A stretch of 64,000 nucleotides of DNA from Streptomyces armeniacus (GCF_003355155.1 NZ_CP031320.1:6258271-6322270); one strand, 5' to 3'; positions 42,600 through 55,129 are shown, counted from the first letter of the stretch. The notes: generated by a model from the sequence alone, not told the origin. Program-made: numbers and translations.

Positions 42600-44659
42600 G
42601 GCCGCCTCTTGTACTGCTCCGACTTCCGCAGGAACACATGCCGGTCCGCCTCGTCATCGACCATCGCGCGCAACGTGAGGAACTCCTCCCTGATGTCCGG
42701 GTACAGCTCGGCGTACGGATCCCCCAGCGGGTTCCGGTACGGATCTCCCACCCGGTCGGTGGCCTGGTCATCGCGCGGCTCCGGGGCGATCCAGCTCGCC
42801 GCGAGCAGCCGCGTCACGGCCTTCATGCGCCGGTCCCGGGGCCGTTCCGGATCGTTCAGGAACCGGACCAGCGCCTCGAACTGCTGCCGCGGCGGCCCCG
42901 CCAGCCCGCCGCCCGGTGTCCGTACGGGCGCGCGGCGCAGCCGGCACAGCCCCCTGCACCACTCCTCGGCCGGCATCCGCGTGAAGCAGCCGTCGAGGTG
43001 GGTGGCGGCGGCCTCCAGATGGCCGGAGGCCAGGTCGTGGTAGGCCACGGCCCAGCTCTCCGCCTCGTGCCCCTCCTCGATACGGGCGGCTGCGCGCAGG
43101 CTGAGCGCCGTGTGCGCGACGTCCCAGGTGTCGGCGGTGGTGTCCGCCTGCGCCAGTTCGCGCAGCAGCAGGAAGCGCAGCACGGGGTGGAGCGTCTCGT
43201 GCGGGCCGTCGGTGAGTTCGTCGCCGGTGGCCAGGTGCATGGTGCGCAGCGGGTCGCCGGAGAACAGCGCGAAGTCGGCGCCCAGTGCCTCGCTCGCGTC
43301 GCGCCACAGCTCGCGTGCCGCGCCGGCCTGGCCGAGGTGTACGGCGGCGGCCGCGCGGGCCAGCATGGCGCGGAGTTCGACGCTGGTGCCCATCGGCAGC
43401 AGCCGGTCGAGCATGTCGCGCACCAGCTGGGGCGTGAACAGCCTGCGCAGCCGCTCGTCCCAGGGGTCGTCACCGGTCTGCGCGCGTAGTGCGTCGAGCA
43501 GCGCGGCGGTGGCGGCGGGCTGGCCGCGGGTGAGTTCGCGCACGAGCCAGCCGAGCCACTGAACGCCGTCGTCCGTCTCGGGCATGGGCGCGTCGACGGG
43601 CACGCGGCGCAGCATCTCCTCGGCTTCCTTGTTGACCTCCCGCTGGTAGAGGTCGCGGAGCTGGCCCACGTGCAGCACGCTGTCCACCCGTACGGGCTGG
43701 AATTCGCGGTCCTTCTCCCAGCAGGCCAGATACGCGCCGGAGTGCGGCGGCCCGGACTGCTCCCGGCGTACCAGCGCCTCCGGGCGCGAGGCGGCGGTGG
43801 CGAGCACCAGCAGCGGGTCCCGGCACTCGGCCTTCTCCCGGGCGCGCAGCAGCGGTTCGAGGAACTGCCCGCCCAGCGGGCTGTCCGCGTTGTCGAGCAG
43901 CAGGAGGCAGTTGGTGGTGCGCTTCCGCTGCGCGGAGCGGGTGCCGTACGCCTGCTGGAGGTCGGCGACGAACGCGTCGAAGAGGACCTGCTCGGCGCGC
44001 TCCCGTTCGGCGCTCTCGCGGTCGTTGTAGAGCATGTTGAGGTTGACGATGAAGTCGTTGACGGGCCGGCCGCCCTGCTGGCGTCGGATCCGGGCGAGCC
44101 GCTGCCGGGTGGCGAGGCTGACGCCGCGGGCGCCCATGCTGGTGGGCAGGAGCCGCAGGGCGGGCGCCACCGCGAAGTTGGGCGCGCCCATGACGGTCGC
44201 CGCCGCCTCCGCGAACGCCTCCAGCACCCCCTGCAGCCGGTCACCGCGCTGGCCGCGCGGCGCCTCCAGCGCCTCGCGCAGCTGCTGCACGGCCCGCTCC
44301 CGGCTGGAGAGGTCGACCCGCGTGGACACGGCGATGAGCAGCAGGCCGCAGGTGGGGAAGGTGAGCCGGGGGAAGTCCCGCTTGTTCTCGTTGAGCTGGA
44401 AGACGAGCCGGGTCAGGACGTCGAGCGGTTTCGCCCCGTGCCGTCCGCGCGCGGCGAGGTCCACGTGCGCGAGCGGCGCGAGCCGGCCCCACTCCGCGAG
44501 GTGGCCGAGCAGCGTGGTCTTCCCGCTGCCGCGCGGGCCGAGCAGCAGCACGCTGGCCAACGGGCCGGCCTCCGGCGAGCGGACGAGCCGCGTCCGTACG
44601 AACTCCCGGATGGCCCGGTCCCGTTCGGACTTCCCGGCCAGTTCCAGCTCTCCCGCCAC
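42590..44659 (-). CDS. STAND-like P-loop NTPase paired with binding protein
   Basis: A 689-residue protein whose N-terminal region is an AAA/STAND-type NTPase: Walker A LLLGPRGSGKTTLLGHL near residue 40, Walker B-like NCLLLLDNADSPLGG near residue 255, and a possible sensor LVLATAASRPEAL. The remaining ~350 residues are helical and Ala/Leu/Arg-rich, perhaps a TPR-like or winged-helix array. It has no transmembrane helix. GTG 44659 follows GGGGGG; GTG 44794 would add 45 less convincing residues. The overlap with the membrane-anchored binding protein suggests a signalling pair; function unknown. Confidence 0.7.
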   Translation of the reverse strand: MAGELELAGKSERDRAIREFVRTRLVRSPEAGPLASVLLLGPRGSGKTTLLGHLAEWGRLAPLAHVDLAARGRHGAKPLDVLTRLVFQLNENKRDFPRLTFPTCGLLLIAVSTRVDLSSRERAVQQLREALEAPRGQRGDRLQGVLEAFAEAAATVMGAPNFAVAPALRLLPTSMGARGVSLATRQRLARIRRQQGGRPVNDFIVNLNMLYNDRESAERERAEQVLFDAFVADLQQAYGTRSAQRKRTTNCLLLLDNADSPLGGQFLEPLLRAREKAECRDPLLVLATAASRPEALVRREQSGPPHSGAYLACWEKDREFQPVRVDSVLHVGQLRDLYQREVNKEAEEMLRRVPVDAPMPETDDGVQWLGWLVRELTRGQPAATAALLDALRAQTGDDPWDERLRRLFTPQLVRDMLDRLLPMGTSVELRAMLARAAAAVHLGQAGAARELWRDASEALGADFALFSGDPLRTMHLATGDELTDGPHETLHPVLRFLLLRELAQADTTADTWDVAHTALSLRAAARIEEGHEAESWAVAYHDLASGHLEAAATHLDGCFTRMPAEEWCRGLCRLRRAPVRTPGGGLAGPPRQQFEALVRFLNDPERPRDRRMKAVTRLLAASWIAPEPRDDQATDRVGDPYRNPLGDPYAELYPDIREEFLTLRAMVDDEADRHVFLRKSEQYKRRPWW

Positions 44660-44941
44660 AGCACCCCCCAGTGCGAACGACTCGGCCCGCGGCGACGTGA
44701 CGGGTCGTGAGCCACCGCGTGCGCCCCGTATATCCAAGAGGTGAACTCCCTCTCGGCACAAGGCTTTGACGGCAGTTCCCGAACGCGCTGTCATCCCGCC
44801 TTCACCAGCGTGCGGGGGCGCATACGAGCGCGCGGGTGCATTCAGGGGCGCACGGTGAGGATGAAGCGGTACGCGCCCCCGGCGGCACGAGGCGACGCGA
44901 GACGGCGCGCGGCCGTTGGGGGGTGGCCGCGGCCGCGTCGG

Positions 44942-45898
44942 CTACGAGGGGTCGTCCGCCGCCGCGACCAGCGCGCGGCACTCCTCGACGTCCCGCGCCA
45001 TCCGCCGCTTCAGCGCGTCCAGCGTGTCGAACCGCTCCTGGCCGCGGATGTACGCGAGGAAGTCGACCGCGACGTGCAGCCCGTACAGGTCCAGTCCGAC
45101 CCGGTCGATCGCGTACGCCTCCACCGTCCGCTCGACCCCGTCGAACTGCGGGTTCGTGCCGACCGACAGCGCCGCGGGCATCGCCTCGCCCGCCGCGGTC
45201 AGCCACCCGGCGTAGACGCCGTCGGCGGGGATCGCCGTGTGCGGGAGCGTTTCGAGGTTCGCGGTCGGGAAGCCGAGTTCGCGCCCGCGCTGCGCGCCGC
45301 GTACGACGACGCCCTCCACGCGGTGCGGCCGGCCGAGGACCTCGGCGGCGCCGGTCACGTCGCCCTCGGCGATGAGCCGCCGGGCCAGCGTGGACGAGAA
45401 GGGCTCGCCGCCGCCCGCCGCGCCCCGCTCGTACAGGTCCACGACGAGCACGTCGTAGTCGTACGTCCCGCCGAGCTCGGCGAGGGACTCGACGGTGCCC
45501 GCCGCCCGGTGCCCGAAGCGGAAGTTGGGGCCCTCGACGACCGTACGGGCATGCAGCTTGTCGACGAGCACCTTGACCACGAAGTCGGCGGGCGACAGCT
45601 GCGAGAACTCCTGCGTGAACGGCAGGACGAGCACCGCGTCCACCCCCAGCCGCGCCATCAGCTCCGCGCGCAGCGGGTGCGGCGCGAGCAGCGGCGGGTG
45701 GCTGCCGGGGCGCACGACCTCGCTCGGATGCGGGTCGAACGTCACGACCACCGCCGGAATCCCCAGCTCGCGGGCGCGCTCCACCGTCTTCCCGATGATC
45801 AGCTGGTGCCCGCGGTGCACCCCGTCGTACGAGCCGATGGTGACGACGCTGCGCCCCCAGCCCTCAGGGATGTCCTCCAAACCACGCCAGCGCTGCAC
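44942..45898 (-). CDS. ribF: Bifunctional riboflavin kinase/FAD synthetase
   Basis: A 318-residue RibF that phosphorylates riboflavin to FMN and adenylates FMN to FAD. The N-terminal nucleotidyltransferase has the GSYDGVHRGHQLII nucleotide-binding motif and VVVTFDPHPSEVV. The C-terminal kinase has RGRELGFPTANL, ADGVYAGW and SVGTNPQFDGVERTVEAYAI. GTG 45898 has GAGGAG at ideal spacing and gives the usual ~310-320 residues. Its place downstream of truB on the same strand, after the protease-NTPase gene, agrees with the conserved Streptomyces order as I recall it. The 282-base gap before it (44660-44941) holds no gene that I can support. Confidence 0.92.
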   Translation of the reverse strand: MQRWRGLEDIPEGWGRSVVTIGSYDGVHRGHQLIIGKTVERARELGIPAVVVTFDPHPSEVVRPGSHPPLLAPHPLRAELMARLGVDAVLVLPFTQEFSQLSPADFVVKVLVDKLHARTVVEGPNFRFGHRAAGTVESLAELGGTYDYDVLVVDLYERGAAGGGEPFSSTLARRLIAEGDVTGAAEVLGRPHRVEGVVVRGAQRGRELGFPTANLETLPHTAIPADGVYAGWLTAAGEAMPAALSVGTNPQFDGVERTVEAYAIDRVGLDLYGLHVAVDFLAYIRGQERFDTLDALKRRMARDVEECRALVAAADDPS

Positions 45899-46034
45899 TC
45901 TGCCTGCTCCTCGCTGAAAACCCGATGGGACGGTGCCGGTCTGCCGGTCCAAGGGTGCCATGGCGTTGCACCGTTCCCACACGGGACCCGGTATAGCGGT
46001 GCGGACCAGGCGGCCGCCACCGTACGGAGGCCGG

Positions 46035-49000
46035 TTACGCGCCCGCCCGCTGCGCGGACGCGCCGCGCCGCCCGAGCGCGCCGGGGCCGGTCAGCGGCGA
46101 CCATGCGGCCGGGTCCTGTGCGGTCCAGATCCGCAGCCGTTCGGCGAAGCCGGGGCTGTCGCCGGCGAGCTCCGCCAGCCGCTGGCCGAAGACGGCCGTG
46201 CCCTGCGGCGTACGCACCATCAGCAGCCCCGTACGGCGCACCTCCTCCGGGTGCACCGCCGGGCCGTGCGTGCGCACGGTGGCGTCGAGCACCGCGTCCA
46301 GCACGTACGGGTCGCGCTCCCGGCCGAGCAGGACGGCGAGGAGTTCGTCGCGCAGCGGCCCGGTGCCCGCGCCGAGCGCGCGGGCCGGCGGGAGGCGCAG
46401 CGCGGCCGTACGGGCCTGCGCCACCTCGTCGGTCAGCGGCAGCAGCACGCCGCGCGCGGCGGCGCCCTGATCCAGCCTGCGCCGTACGAACGCGGCGACC
46501 GCCTCGCCCGCACCGGCCGCGGCCTCCGGCCACAGGTCCGCGTGCTCCCGCAGCAGCACCGCCAGCCGCGCGGCCGGGCCGTGGCCCGTACCGGGCCCGT
46601 GCCCTTGCCCGGGGAACTCGGCCGCGCGTACGGCTGAGTTCCACGGGCACGGCAGCTCCGCCAGCGCGCGCAGCACCTCGGCGGGGCCCGCGTCCGGGCC
46701 GCGCAACCGGTCCCTGAACGCGGCGAGCACCTGCTCGGGATGTGTCGCCAGCGCCACACCGAGCGCGCTCGCGAGCGCGGACGCGCCGGTGTCGGCGAAG
46801 TGGGTGAGGGCCTCGTCCAGGTGCCGGGCCCGGCTCTCCGGGTCCCGTACGAGCAGCGCCAGCGCCGCCGTGTCCAGCGAACGGTCGCCGGGCCGGCGCA
46901 GCAGCTCCAGCGCGGCGAGCCGCAGCAGCTCGCGGTCGGTGTCCGTACGCGCGTGCCGCGCCGCCCGCAGCCCGTACGTCGCGGCCGCCGCCCGGCGCTC
47001 CCGGCGCGCGTCCTGCGCCCAGCGGTCGACGGCGCGGCAGAGGGCGGCGGGCTCGTCGCGGGCGAGCTCGGCGAGCAGCTCGGCGGCGCGGGGGTGCGCG
47101 GCGCCGGCGAGCGTCTCGACGAGGGTGTCGGTGTCCGGCCTGCGGTGCGTGTACAGCAGCGCGAGGGCGGCGCCCGCCACGGTCAGCCCGGAGGCGGCGG
47201 CGCCGGAGGGCGCGGCGAGGGGCCGCTCGTCGTCGAACCAGGTGCACAGCAGCGGCCGTACGGTGTGCGGCTCGGCAGCGAGCAGTTCACCGGCGGCGTC
47301 CAGATGCCGGCCGCCGGGGCCGGCACTGCCGTACGGCGCGTCCGTGGGCAGCAGGCGGCGCAGCAGCCCGATCCGGTCGGCGGTGCGCAGGGGCAGCCGG
47401 CGCCAGAACCAAGGGCCGAAGTCGTCGGTGCCGCCGCACTCGGCGATGTGGTCGGCGAGGGCGTGCAGCACGTGCAGATACGGGGTGGCATCGGGCAGAC
47501 GCAGCAGCGTCTCGCCGAGTAGGTGCGCGGCCCACCAGGCCCGCTCGGCTTCGGCGGGTGCGGCGGACCCGGCGGGTACGACTGCACCGGACGCCAAGGG
47601 GGCGGCGTCCGGCGCGTCCGCGGCCTCCGGGGCGTCGTCGGACGGGCCGGGCAGCGCGCGGACCAGCCCGTGCAGATGCCGGGCCAGCGTCCGCGGCCCC
47701 GCACGGTCCGCGCTCTGCAGCAACGCCTGCACCACCGGCCCGATACGGTGCCGCGGCACCGTGACGGGCGGCGGCGCGGCACGCCCGTACGCGGGCCGCA
47801 CCAGGGACTCCAGCGCGGCGCCGAGCCCGAGGTGGCGGCCCTGCAGCCACTCGGCGAACTCCTCGTCCGCGAACCGGTACGCCTCCCCGGCGGCCATCAG
47901 CACTCCCTCGGCCAGCACCGCCTGCGCCCAGCCGCCCCCGCGCGGGAACAGCTCCTCGAAGCCCTCCCGGTCCAGCGCCCCCTGGCCGGGGCCCAGACAG
48001 CGCCGCGCCGCCTCGTGCAGCTGGCCCGCGACCCGTACGGCGAGGCGCCGCACCGCCGTACCCGACGGCGCGCGGGCGGTACGCCCGAGGCGCACCGCGA
48101 CGCGCAGGGCGAGCAGGTCCAGATACGCGGCGAACACCTCGGCACGGGACGGCGGCGCCGCGAACCACTCCCCGGAAGCCGCGTCGGCCGCGCGCGCCTG
48201 CTGCTCCGCCGCCTCCTGCTCCGGCGGGGCGTCGCCCTGCTGCTGGGCGGCGCGGATCTCCGCGAGCATCCGCACCGTCAGCGGGTGGCCCGCGTCGGCC
48301 GGAGCCGCCACGCCGTCCGGCAGCCCGTGGTACGCCCGTACGCGCGCCGCCTGCCGCGGCGGCAGGTCGCCGATCCGCATACAGGCCGGCAGCACCGCCG
48401 CGCTGCGCGCCCGCGCGCCGCCGCCCGGCACCGCACCACCGCCCGGCTCCACACCACCGCCCGGCTCCACACCACCGCCCGGCTCCACACCACCGCCCGG
48501 CTCCACACCACCGCCCGGCTCCGCCTCGAAAGCCGCTCCCCCGCCGGGCACGTACAGCATGTCCGCCGGGAACAGCGCGCCCGCCCGCTCCCAGAACTCC
48601 GGCCTGCACGCGAAGACCAGCCGCGCGCCCGCCGCCCGCAGCCAGCCCGACGTGCCCGCCGTCCACCGCCGCAGATCGTGCGCCAGCCGCGGCGGCATCT
48701 CCTCCGGCGCGTCGAGGAGGACGAGCAGGCAGCGGCCCGCGTCCCGGGCCAGCCGCGCCACCACGTCGGCGTTCACGCGCCCCTCGGGCCCGTGCTGTGC
48801 GCCGGTGTCGCCGCCGGGCTGCACGTTACGGCCGGCCGCCGTCAGCGCGCGGCCCACCGCTTCCCGCACGCTCGCGTCGTCCGCGCGTAGGTCCGCGCCG
48901 CGCAGCCAGACGCTCGGCGCGGGCGTGACACCACGGGAGCGGCGGGCGGCCAGCGCGGCGAGCTCCGTCGTACGGCCGGTGCCGGGGTCGCCGACGAGCG

Positions 49001-49778
49001 CTGTCACGGACGCCTCGCTGTCCCCGAACGACCGCAGCTCGTCCGCCACTTCGGGCCGTACGACCGGCCGCCGCGCACCGTCCGCGACTGGCCCCACGGA
49101 GGTGGCGGTGAGCCGCAGCGTGCCGGCGAGGTTCAGGTCGGGGCCGAAGCCGGGCACGGTGGCGCCGTTGCGCACGAGCAGCCGGGCCAGCGGCCCGGCC
49201 GGCTCGAGCGGCGCCACCGTACGGGGCTGCACCGCGAACCCGGCACCGCGTCCGCCGCTCGGCGCGTGCAGCGCCGTCCCGAGCACGGCGAGCACCGCTC
49301 CCGTCGCGGCGTCGAGCACGGGCGAGCCGGACGCCCGCCTGCTCAGCCGCAGCCGGGCGGCGGCGCCCTGCGGGAGGTCTAGCACCATGACGTCGTCGAG
49401 CGGGTGGAAGCACTCGGTCGAGGTGTACGTGGCGGAGGTGCTGCCGCTGATGCGCGCGTCCAGCCAGCCGCCCTCCCACAGGCGCACCGGAGTCCCTTCC
49501 GGACGGGCCCGTTCGGCGCCCGCCACGAGCGGGGTGAGGCCCAGGCCCTCCGTGTGCACGAGCGCCAGATCCCACTCCGGGAACGCGGTGATGTGCGCGC
49601 TCTCCACCAGGCAGGTGCGCTCGCCGGGCGCGTGCACCACGACCCTGCTGAGGCCGTCCACGGCCTCGTGGCTGGTGATCAGCGTGCCGAGGGTGTCCGC
49701 GGCGAAGCCGGTGCCGCGTTCGCGCCCTGCCAGGTCGCAGATCCGTACCAGCGCGGTCTCCGCCGTCGCCGCACCCAT
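46035..49778 (-). CDS. Trypsin-like serine protease fused to STAND/NACHT-type NTPase
   Basis: A 1247-residue fusion. Residues ~1-190 are a trypsin-like protease: catalytic His in LITSHEAVDG, Asp in FPEWDLALVH, Ser in RRASGSPVLD. There is no signal peptide, so it is probably cytoplasmic. The NTPase follows, with Walker A ALVGDPGTGRTTELAAL near residue 270 and Walker B CLLVLLDAPEEM near 350. The C-terminal ~700 residues are an Ala/Leu/Arg-rich helical array that could be HEAT- or TPR-like. A PGGGVE repeat (five copies) interrupts the middle. Protease-NTPase-repeat designs resemble NLR-like sensors that cut a target once triggered; the physiological target is unknown. It lies between truB and ribF, a conserved chromosomal place. 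Confidence 0.75.
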   Translation of the reverse strand: MGAATAETALVRICDLAGRERGTGFAADTLGTLITSHEAVDGLSRVVVHAPGERTCLVESAHITAFPEWDLALVHTEGLGLTPLVAGAERARPEGTPVRLWEGGWLDARISGSTSATYTSTECFHPLDDVMVLDLPQGAAARLRLSRRASGSPVLDAATGAVLAVLGTALHAPSGGRGAGFAVQPRTVAPLEPAGPLARLLVRNGATVPGFGPDLNLAGTLRLTATSVGPVADGARRPVVRPEVADELRSFGDSEASVTALVGDPGTGRTTELAALAARRSRGVTPAPSVWLRGADLRADDASVREAVGRALTAAGRNVQPGGDTGAQHGPEGRVNADVVARLARDAGRCLLVLLDAPEEMPPRLAHDLRRWTAGTSGWLRAAGARLVFACRPEFWERAGALFPADMLYVPGGGAAFEAEPGGGVEPGGGVEPGGGVEPGGGVEPGGGAVPGGGARARSAAVLPACMRIGDLPPRQAARVRAYHGLPDGVAAPADAGHPLTVRMLAEIRAAQQQGDAPPEQEAAEQQARAADAASGEWFAAPPSRAEVFAAYLDLLALRVAVRLGRTARAPSGTAVRRLAVRVAGQLHEAARRCLGPGQGALDREGFEELFPRGGGWAQAVLAEGVLMAAGEAYRFADEEFAEWLQGRHLGLGAALESLVRPAYGRAAPPPVTVPRHRIGPVVQALLQSADRAGPRTLARHLHGLVRALPGPSDDAPEAADAPDAAPLASGAVVPAGSAAPAEAERAWWAAHLLGETLLRLPDATPYLHVLHALADHIAECGGTDDFGPWFWRRLPLRTADRIGLLRRLLPTDAPYGSAGPGGRHLDAAGELLAAEPHTVRPLLCTWFDDERPLAAPSGAAASGLTVAGAALALLYTHRRPDTDTLVETLAGAAHPRAAELLAELARDEPAALCRAVDRWAQDARRERRAAAATYGLRAARHARTDTDRELLRLAALELLRRPGDRSLDTAALALLVRDPESRARHLDEALTHFADTGASALASALGVALATHPEQVLAAFRDRLRGPDAGPAEVLRALAELPCPWNSAVRAAEFPGQGHGPGTGHGPAARLAVLLREHADLWPEAAAGAGEAVAAFVRRRLDQGAAARGVLLPLTDEVAQARTAALRLPPARALGAGTGPLRDELLAVLLGRERDPYVLDAVLDATVRTHGPAVHPEEVRRTGLLMVRTPQGTAVFGQRLAELAGDSPGFAERLRIWTAQDPAAWSPLTGPGALGRRGASAQRAGA
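48435..48531. repeat. 18-bp minisatellite inside protease-NTPase gene
   Basis: About five copies of an 18-base unit (ACCACCGCCCGGCTCCAC) encode the PGGGVE repeat of the protein on the minus strand. Being a multiple of three, changes in copy number would keep the frame and lengthen or shorten a flexible linker. Confidence 0.8.
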
Positions 49779-50082
49779 TGCCCGAACCTCCCCGCCGGAC
49801 CGGCCCCGTGCTCCGACGTTAGGCCGCGGATGATCAGCAGGAACAGTGCGCAGAGCGAACGCGCCCCCTACTGCGCCGCCAATTCACTCCGCGCGCCCGC
49901 TCGTTGGGGTGAAACTTTGTCGTTGAGTGGATAGAGAGACAAAGGGGCCGAGGAGGGGGGCCGTGGGTCGGTTGCCCCGCCCGTACCACTCACCGCAGGC
50001 AGCCGCCCCACGGCGGACGGCCTCCCACCCCCGCGCGCGGCCACCCGGCGGCCCTCAGTCCGGGGGCGGGCAGTCCGGGTGC
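49779..50082. promoter_or_regulatory. Gap upstream of protease-NTPase gene with CTTTGTC/GACAAAG inverted repeat
   Basis: This 304-base gap holds no supported gene. At 49914-49920 and 49937-49943 the 7-base arms CTTTGTC and GACAAAG flank a 16-base, AT-richer loop containing TATCCACTC on the minus strand. It lies about 140 bases upstream of the protease-NTPase start and is a reasonable promoter/operator candidate. Confidence 0.35.
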
Positions 50083-51021
50083 TCAGTCCTTGGGCGGTAC
50101 GAAGACGGCGAGGCTCTTGGCCCGTCCGCCGCGCGGCTCCACGAGCGCCACGAAGCGCCCGTCGGGCCCGAACGCGGCCACCGGAGCGCCGCCTTCCGCC
50201 AGTGCGGGCATCGCGATCTGCACGCCGTTGGCCAGCTGCCCCGCCTGCCGCGCGTCCACGTCCCAGCGGCTGAACGCCGCCGACGCCGCGTCCGCCAGCG
50301 GCAGCGGCGAGAGCCCGTCGCCCTCGTCCCGCTCCGCCTGCAGCTGCTCCAGGGTGCGGGCGGTGTCCAGCCCGTACGGGCCCACACGGGTCCGCCGCAG
50401 CGCGGTGAGGTGTCCGCCGACGCCGAGCCCGGCGCCCAGATCGCGTGCCAGCGCCCGGATGTACGTGCCCGACGAGCACACCACCGACACCAGCACGTCG
50501 ACCACGGGCGTGCCGTCCTCCGCCCGCTCCTCGTGCACTCCGTGCACCGCGAACGAGGAGACCGTCACCGGCCGCGCCGGGATCTCGAAGTCGTCGCCGT
50601 CACGGGCGCGTTTGTACGAGCGCTTGCCGTCGATCTTGATCGCGCTGACCTTTGACGGCACCTGCATCAGCTCGCCGGTCAGCGCCGCGACGCCCGCGTC
50701 GATCCCCTCCCGGGCCACGCCGGAGGCGTCCCGCGAGGCGGTGATCTCGCCCTCGGCGTCGTCGGTCACGGTGGTCTGCCCGAGCCGTACGGTGCCGACG
50801 TACTCCTTCTCCGTCAGCGCCAGGAACCCGAGCAGCTTCGTGGCCCGCTCGATCCCGAGCACCAGCACGCCGGTGGCCATGGGGTCGAGCGTGCCGGCGT
50901 GCCCCACCCGCTTCGTACGGGCGATGCCGCGCAGCTTCGCGACCACGTCGTGGGAGGTGTAGCCGGCGGGCTTGTCGACGATGACGAGCCCGCCGGGCTC
51001 GTACGGACTGCCGCGCTTCAC
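50083..51021 (-). CDS. truB: tRNA pseudouridine(55) synthase
   Basis: A 312-residue TruB that converts U55 in the T-loop of tRNAs to pseudouridine. The catalytic Asp lies in VGHAGTLDPMATGVLVLG, preceded by GLVIVDKPAGYTSHDVV. The RNA-binding KIDGKRSYKRARDG and CSSGTYIRALARDLG motifs are present. GTG 51021 overlaps the rbfA stop in GTGA, so the genes are translationally coupled. Its place after infB and rbfA is the standard bacterial order. Confidence 0.95.
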   Translation of the reverse strand: MKRGSPYEPGGLVIVDKPAGYTSHDVVAKLRGIARTKRVGHAGTLDPMATGVLVLGIERATKLLGFLALTEKEYVGTVRLGQTTVTDDAEGEITASRDASGVAREGIDAGVAALTGELMQVPSKVSAIKIDGKRSYKRARDGDDFEIPARPVTVSSFAVHGVHEERAEDGTPVVDVLVSVVCSSGTYIRALARDLGAGLGVGGHLTALRRTRVGPYGLDTARTLEQLQAERDEGDGLSPLPLADAASAAFSRWDVDARQAGQLANGVQIAMPALAEGGAPVAAFGPDGRFVALVEPRGGRAKSLAVFVPPKD

Positions 51022-51560
51022 TCAGCCGCGTCCTCGCCACGGCCCGCCGCGCCGCCGTCCGTCCCGGCGTCCGCTGCCGCCCCGGCGTCCGCGTCCTCCT
51101 CCTCCGAGTCCTCGTCCGCCGGCTTGCGGTACGGGTCCGCATCCCCCGCGTACGCCGCGCCGGACGACGCTTTGCGCACCTCCTCATCGGAGGCGCGCGC
51201 ACGGGCGAGCAGGTCGTCGATCTGCTTGGCGTTCTCGGGCACCGCGTCCGCCACGAAGGACAGCGTCGGGGTGAACTTCACCCCGGCCGCCGCGCCCACC
51301 GCGGAACGCAGGACTCCCTTGGCGCTCTCCAGCCCCTGCGCGGCCTGCTCCCGCGTCTCCTCATCGCCGTACACCGTGTAGAAGACGGTCGCCTCCCGCA
51401 GGTCACCGGTGATCCGCGTGTCCGTGATCGTCACGTGCGAGCCCAGCCGCGGGTCCTTGACACCCCGCTGGAGCTTCTGGGCGACCACCTCACGGATGAG
51501 GTCAGCCAACCTCTTCGCCCGCGCATTGTCGGCCACTGGTCCGTCTCCTGTCCCGCTCAT
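51018..51560 (-). CDS. rbfA: 30S ribosome-binding factor A
   Basis: A 180-residue RbfA, which assists 16S rRNA 5'-end maturation of the 30S subunit. The KH-like core is visible in ADLIREVVAQKLQRGVKDPR, VTITDTRITGDLREATVFYT and GVKFTPTLSFVADAV. The C-terminal ~45 residues are an acidic, Ala/Asp/Glu/Gly-rich tail often seen in actinobacterial RbfA. ATG 51560 overlaps the DUF503 stop in ATGA. Its own stop overlaps the truB start, so three genes are chained by 4-base overlaps. Confidence 0.93.
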   Translation of the reverse strand: MSGTGDGPVADNARAKRLADLIREVVAQKLQRGVKDPRLGSHVTITDTRITGDLREATVFYTVYGDEETREQAAQGLESAKGVLRSAVGAAAGVKFTPTLSFVADAVPENAKQIDDLLARARASDEEVRKASSGAAYAGDADPYRKPADEDSEEEDADAGAAADAGTDGGAAGRGEDAAE

Positions 51561-51856
51561 TCATCGTCTTCGTCGCCGTGCAACCGCCGCCGTACCGACA
51601 GCAGTTCCACTTCCGGCCGGGCGGCGACCATGCGCTCGCACCGGTCGAGCACATCCGTCACGTGCCCTACGTCCCCCGCGACCGCCGCCAGGCCGATCCT
51701 GGTCCTGCGGTACAGATTCTGCTCACCGACCTCCGCCACGCTCACCGCGTGCTTGCGCTGCAGCTCGGCGACGATCGGACGGACGACGGACCGCTTCTGC
51801 TTGAGCGAATGGACATCGCCCAGCAGGAGGTCAAAGGAAAGAGTCCCCACATACAC
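51557..51856 (-). CDS. DUF503/YlxP-like protein
   Basis: A 99-residue protein of the DUF503 (YlxP) family, commonly found between infB and rbfA. The hallmark is YVGTLSFDLLLGDVHSLKQK at the N-terminus, then RPIVAELQRKHAVSVAEVG. Its function is not established; the fold and context suggest a ribosome or RNA role. GTG 51856 gives the family's usual N-terminus. There is no clear ribosome binding site, and translation may be coupled to transcripts from infB, which ends 114 bases upstream. Confidence 0.9.
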   Translation of the reverse strand: MYVGTLSFDLLLGDVHSLKQKRSVVRPIVAELQRKHAVSVAEVGEQNLYRRTRIGLAAVAGDVGHVTDVLDRCERMVAARPEVELLSVRRRLHGDEDDE

Positions 51857-51969
51857 CCGGTGATCGTACGTGGAACGCCGGAGCCGATCGACGGAGTTTC
51901 CGCTCCGCCGACCGGCACCGGAAGGCCGGTACGGCACGGCCGGGGCCGCGCCGTACCGTCCGCACCGCG

Positions 51970-55038
<3,069 letters not shown>

Positions 55039-55096
55039 TTCGCTCCTTTACGGTCCGGGGTTGGGTGTCCGCCGGACCTTCGCTACTTATGCATGG

Positions 55097-55129
55097 GCGT
55101 ACTCATCGCGTACTCATCGAGTGCTCATC
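55097..55129. repeat. Three tandem 11-mers in the infB leader
   Basis: GCGTACTCATC occurs twice in a row, then GAGTGCTCATC. On the transcribed (minus) strand each unit contains GATGAG with an ATG. The first ATG to be met opens a four-codon reading frame (MSTR) that stops in the next repeat. The block lies 59-91 bases before the infB start. Confidence 0.65.

Noticed and set aside
38901..43043. 1380-codon plus-strand frame
   Set aside because: It runs through the MinD-like gene in another frame and then antisense to two minus-strand genes; composition is Arg/Ala/Pro noise.
46789..49833. 1014-codon plus-strand frame
   Set aside because: Antisense shadow of the protease-NTPase gene; Ser/Arg/Ala-rich without motifs.
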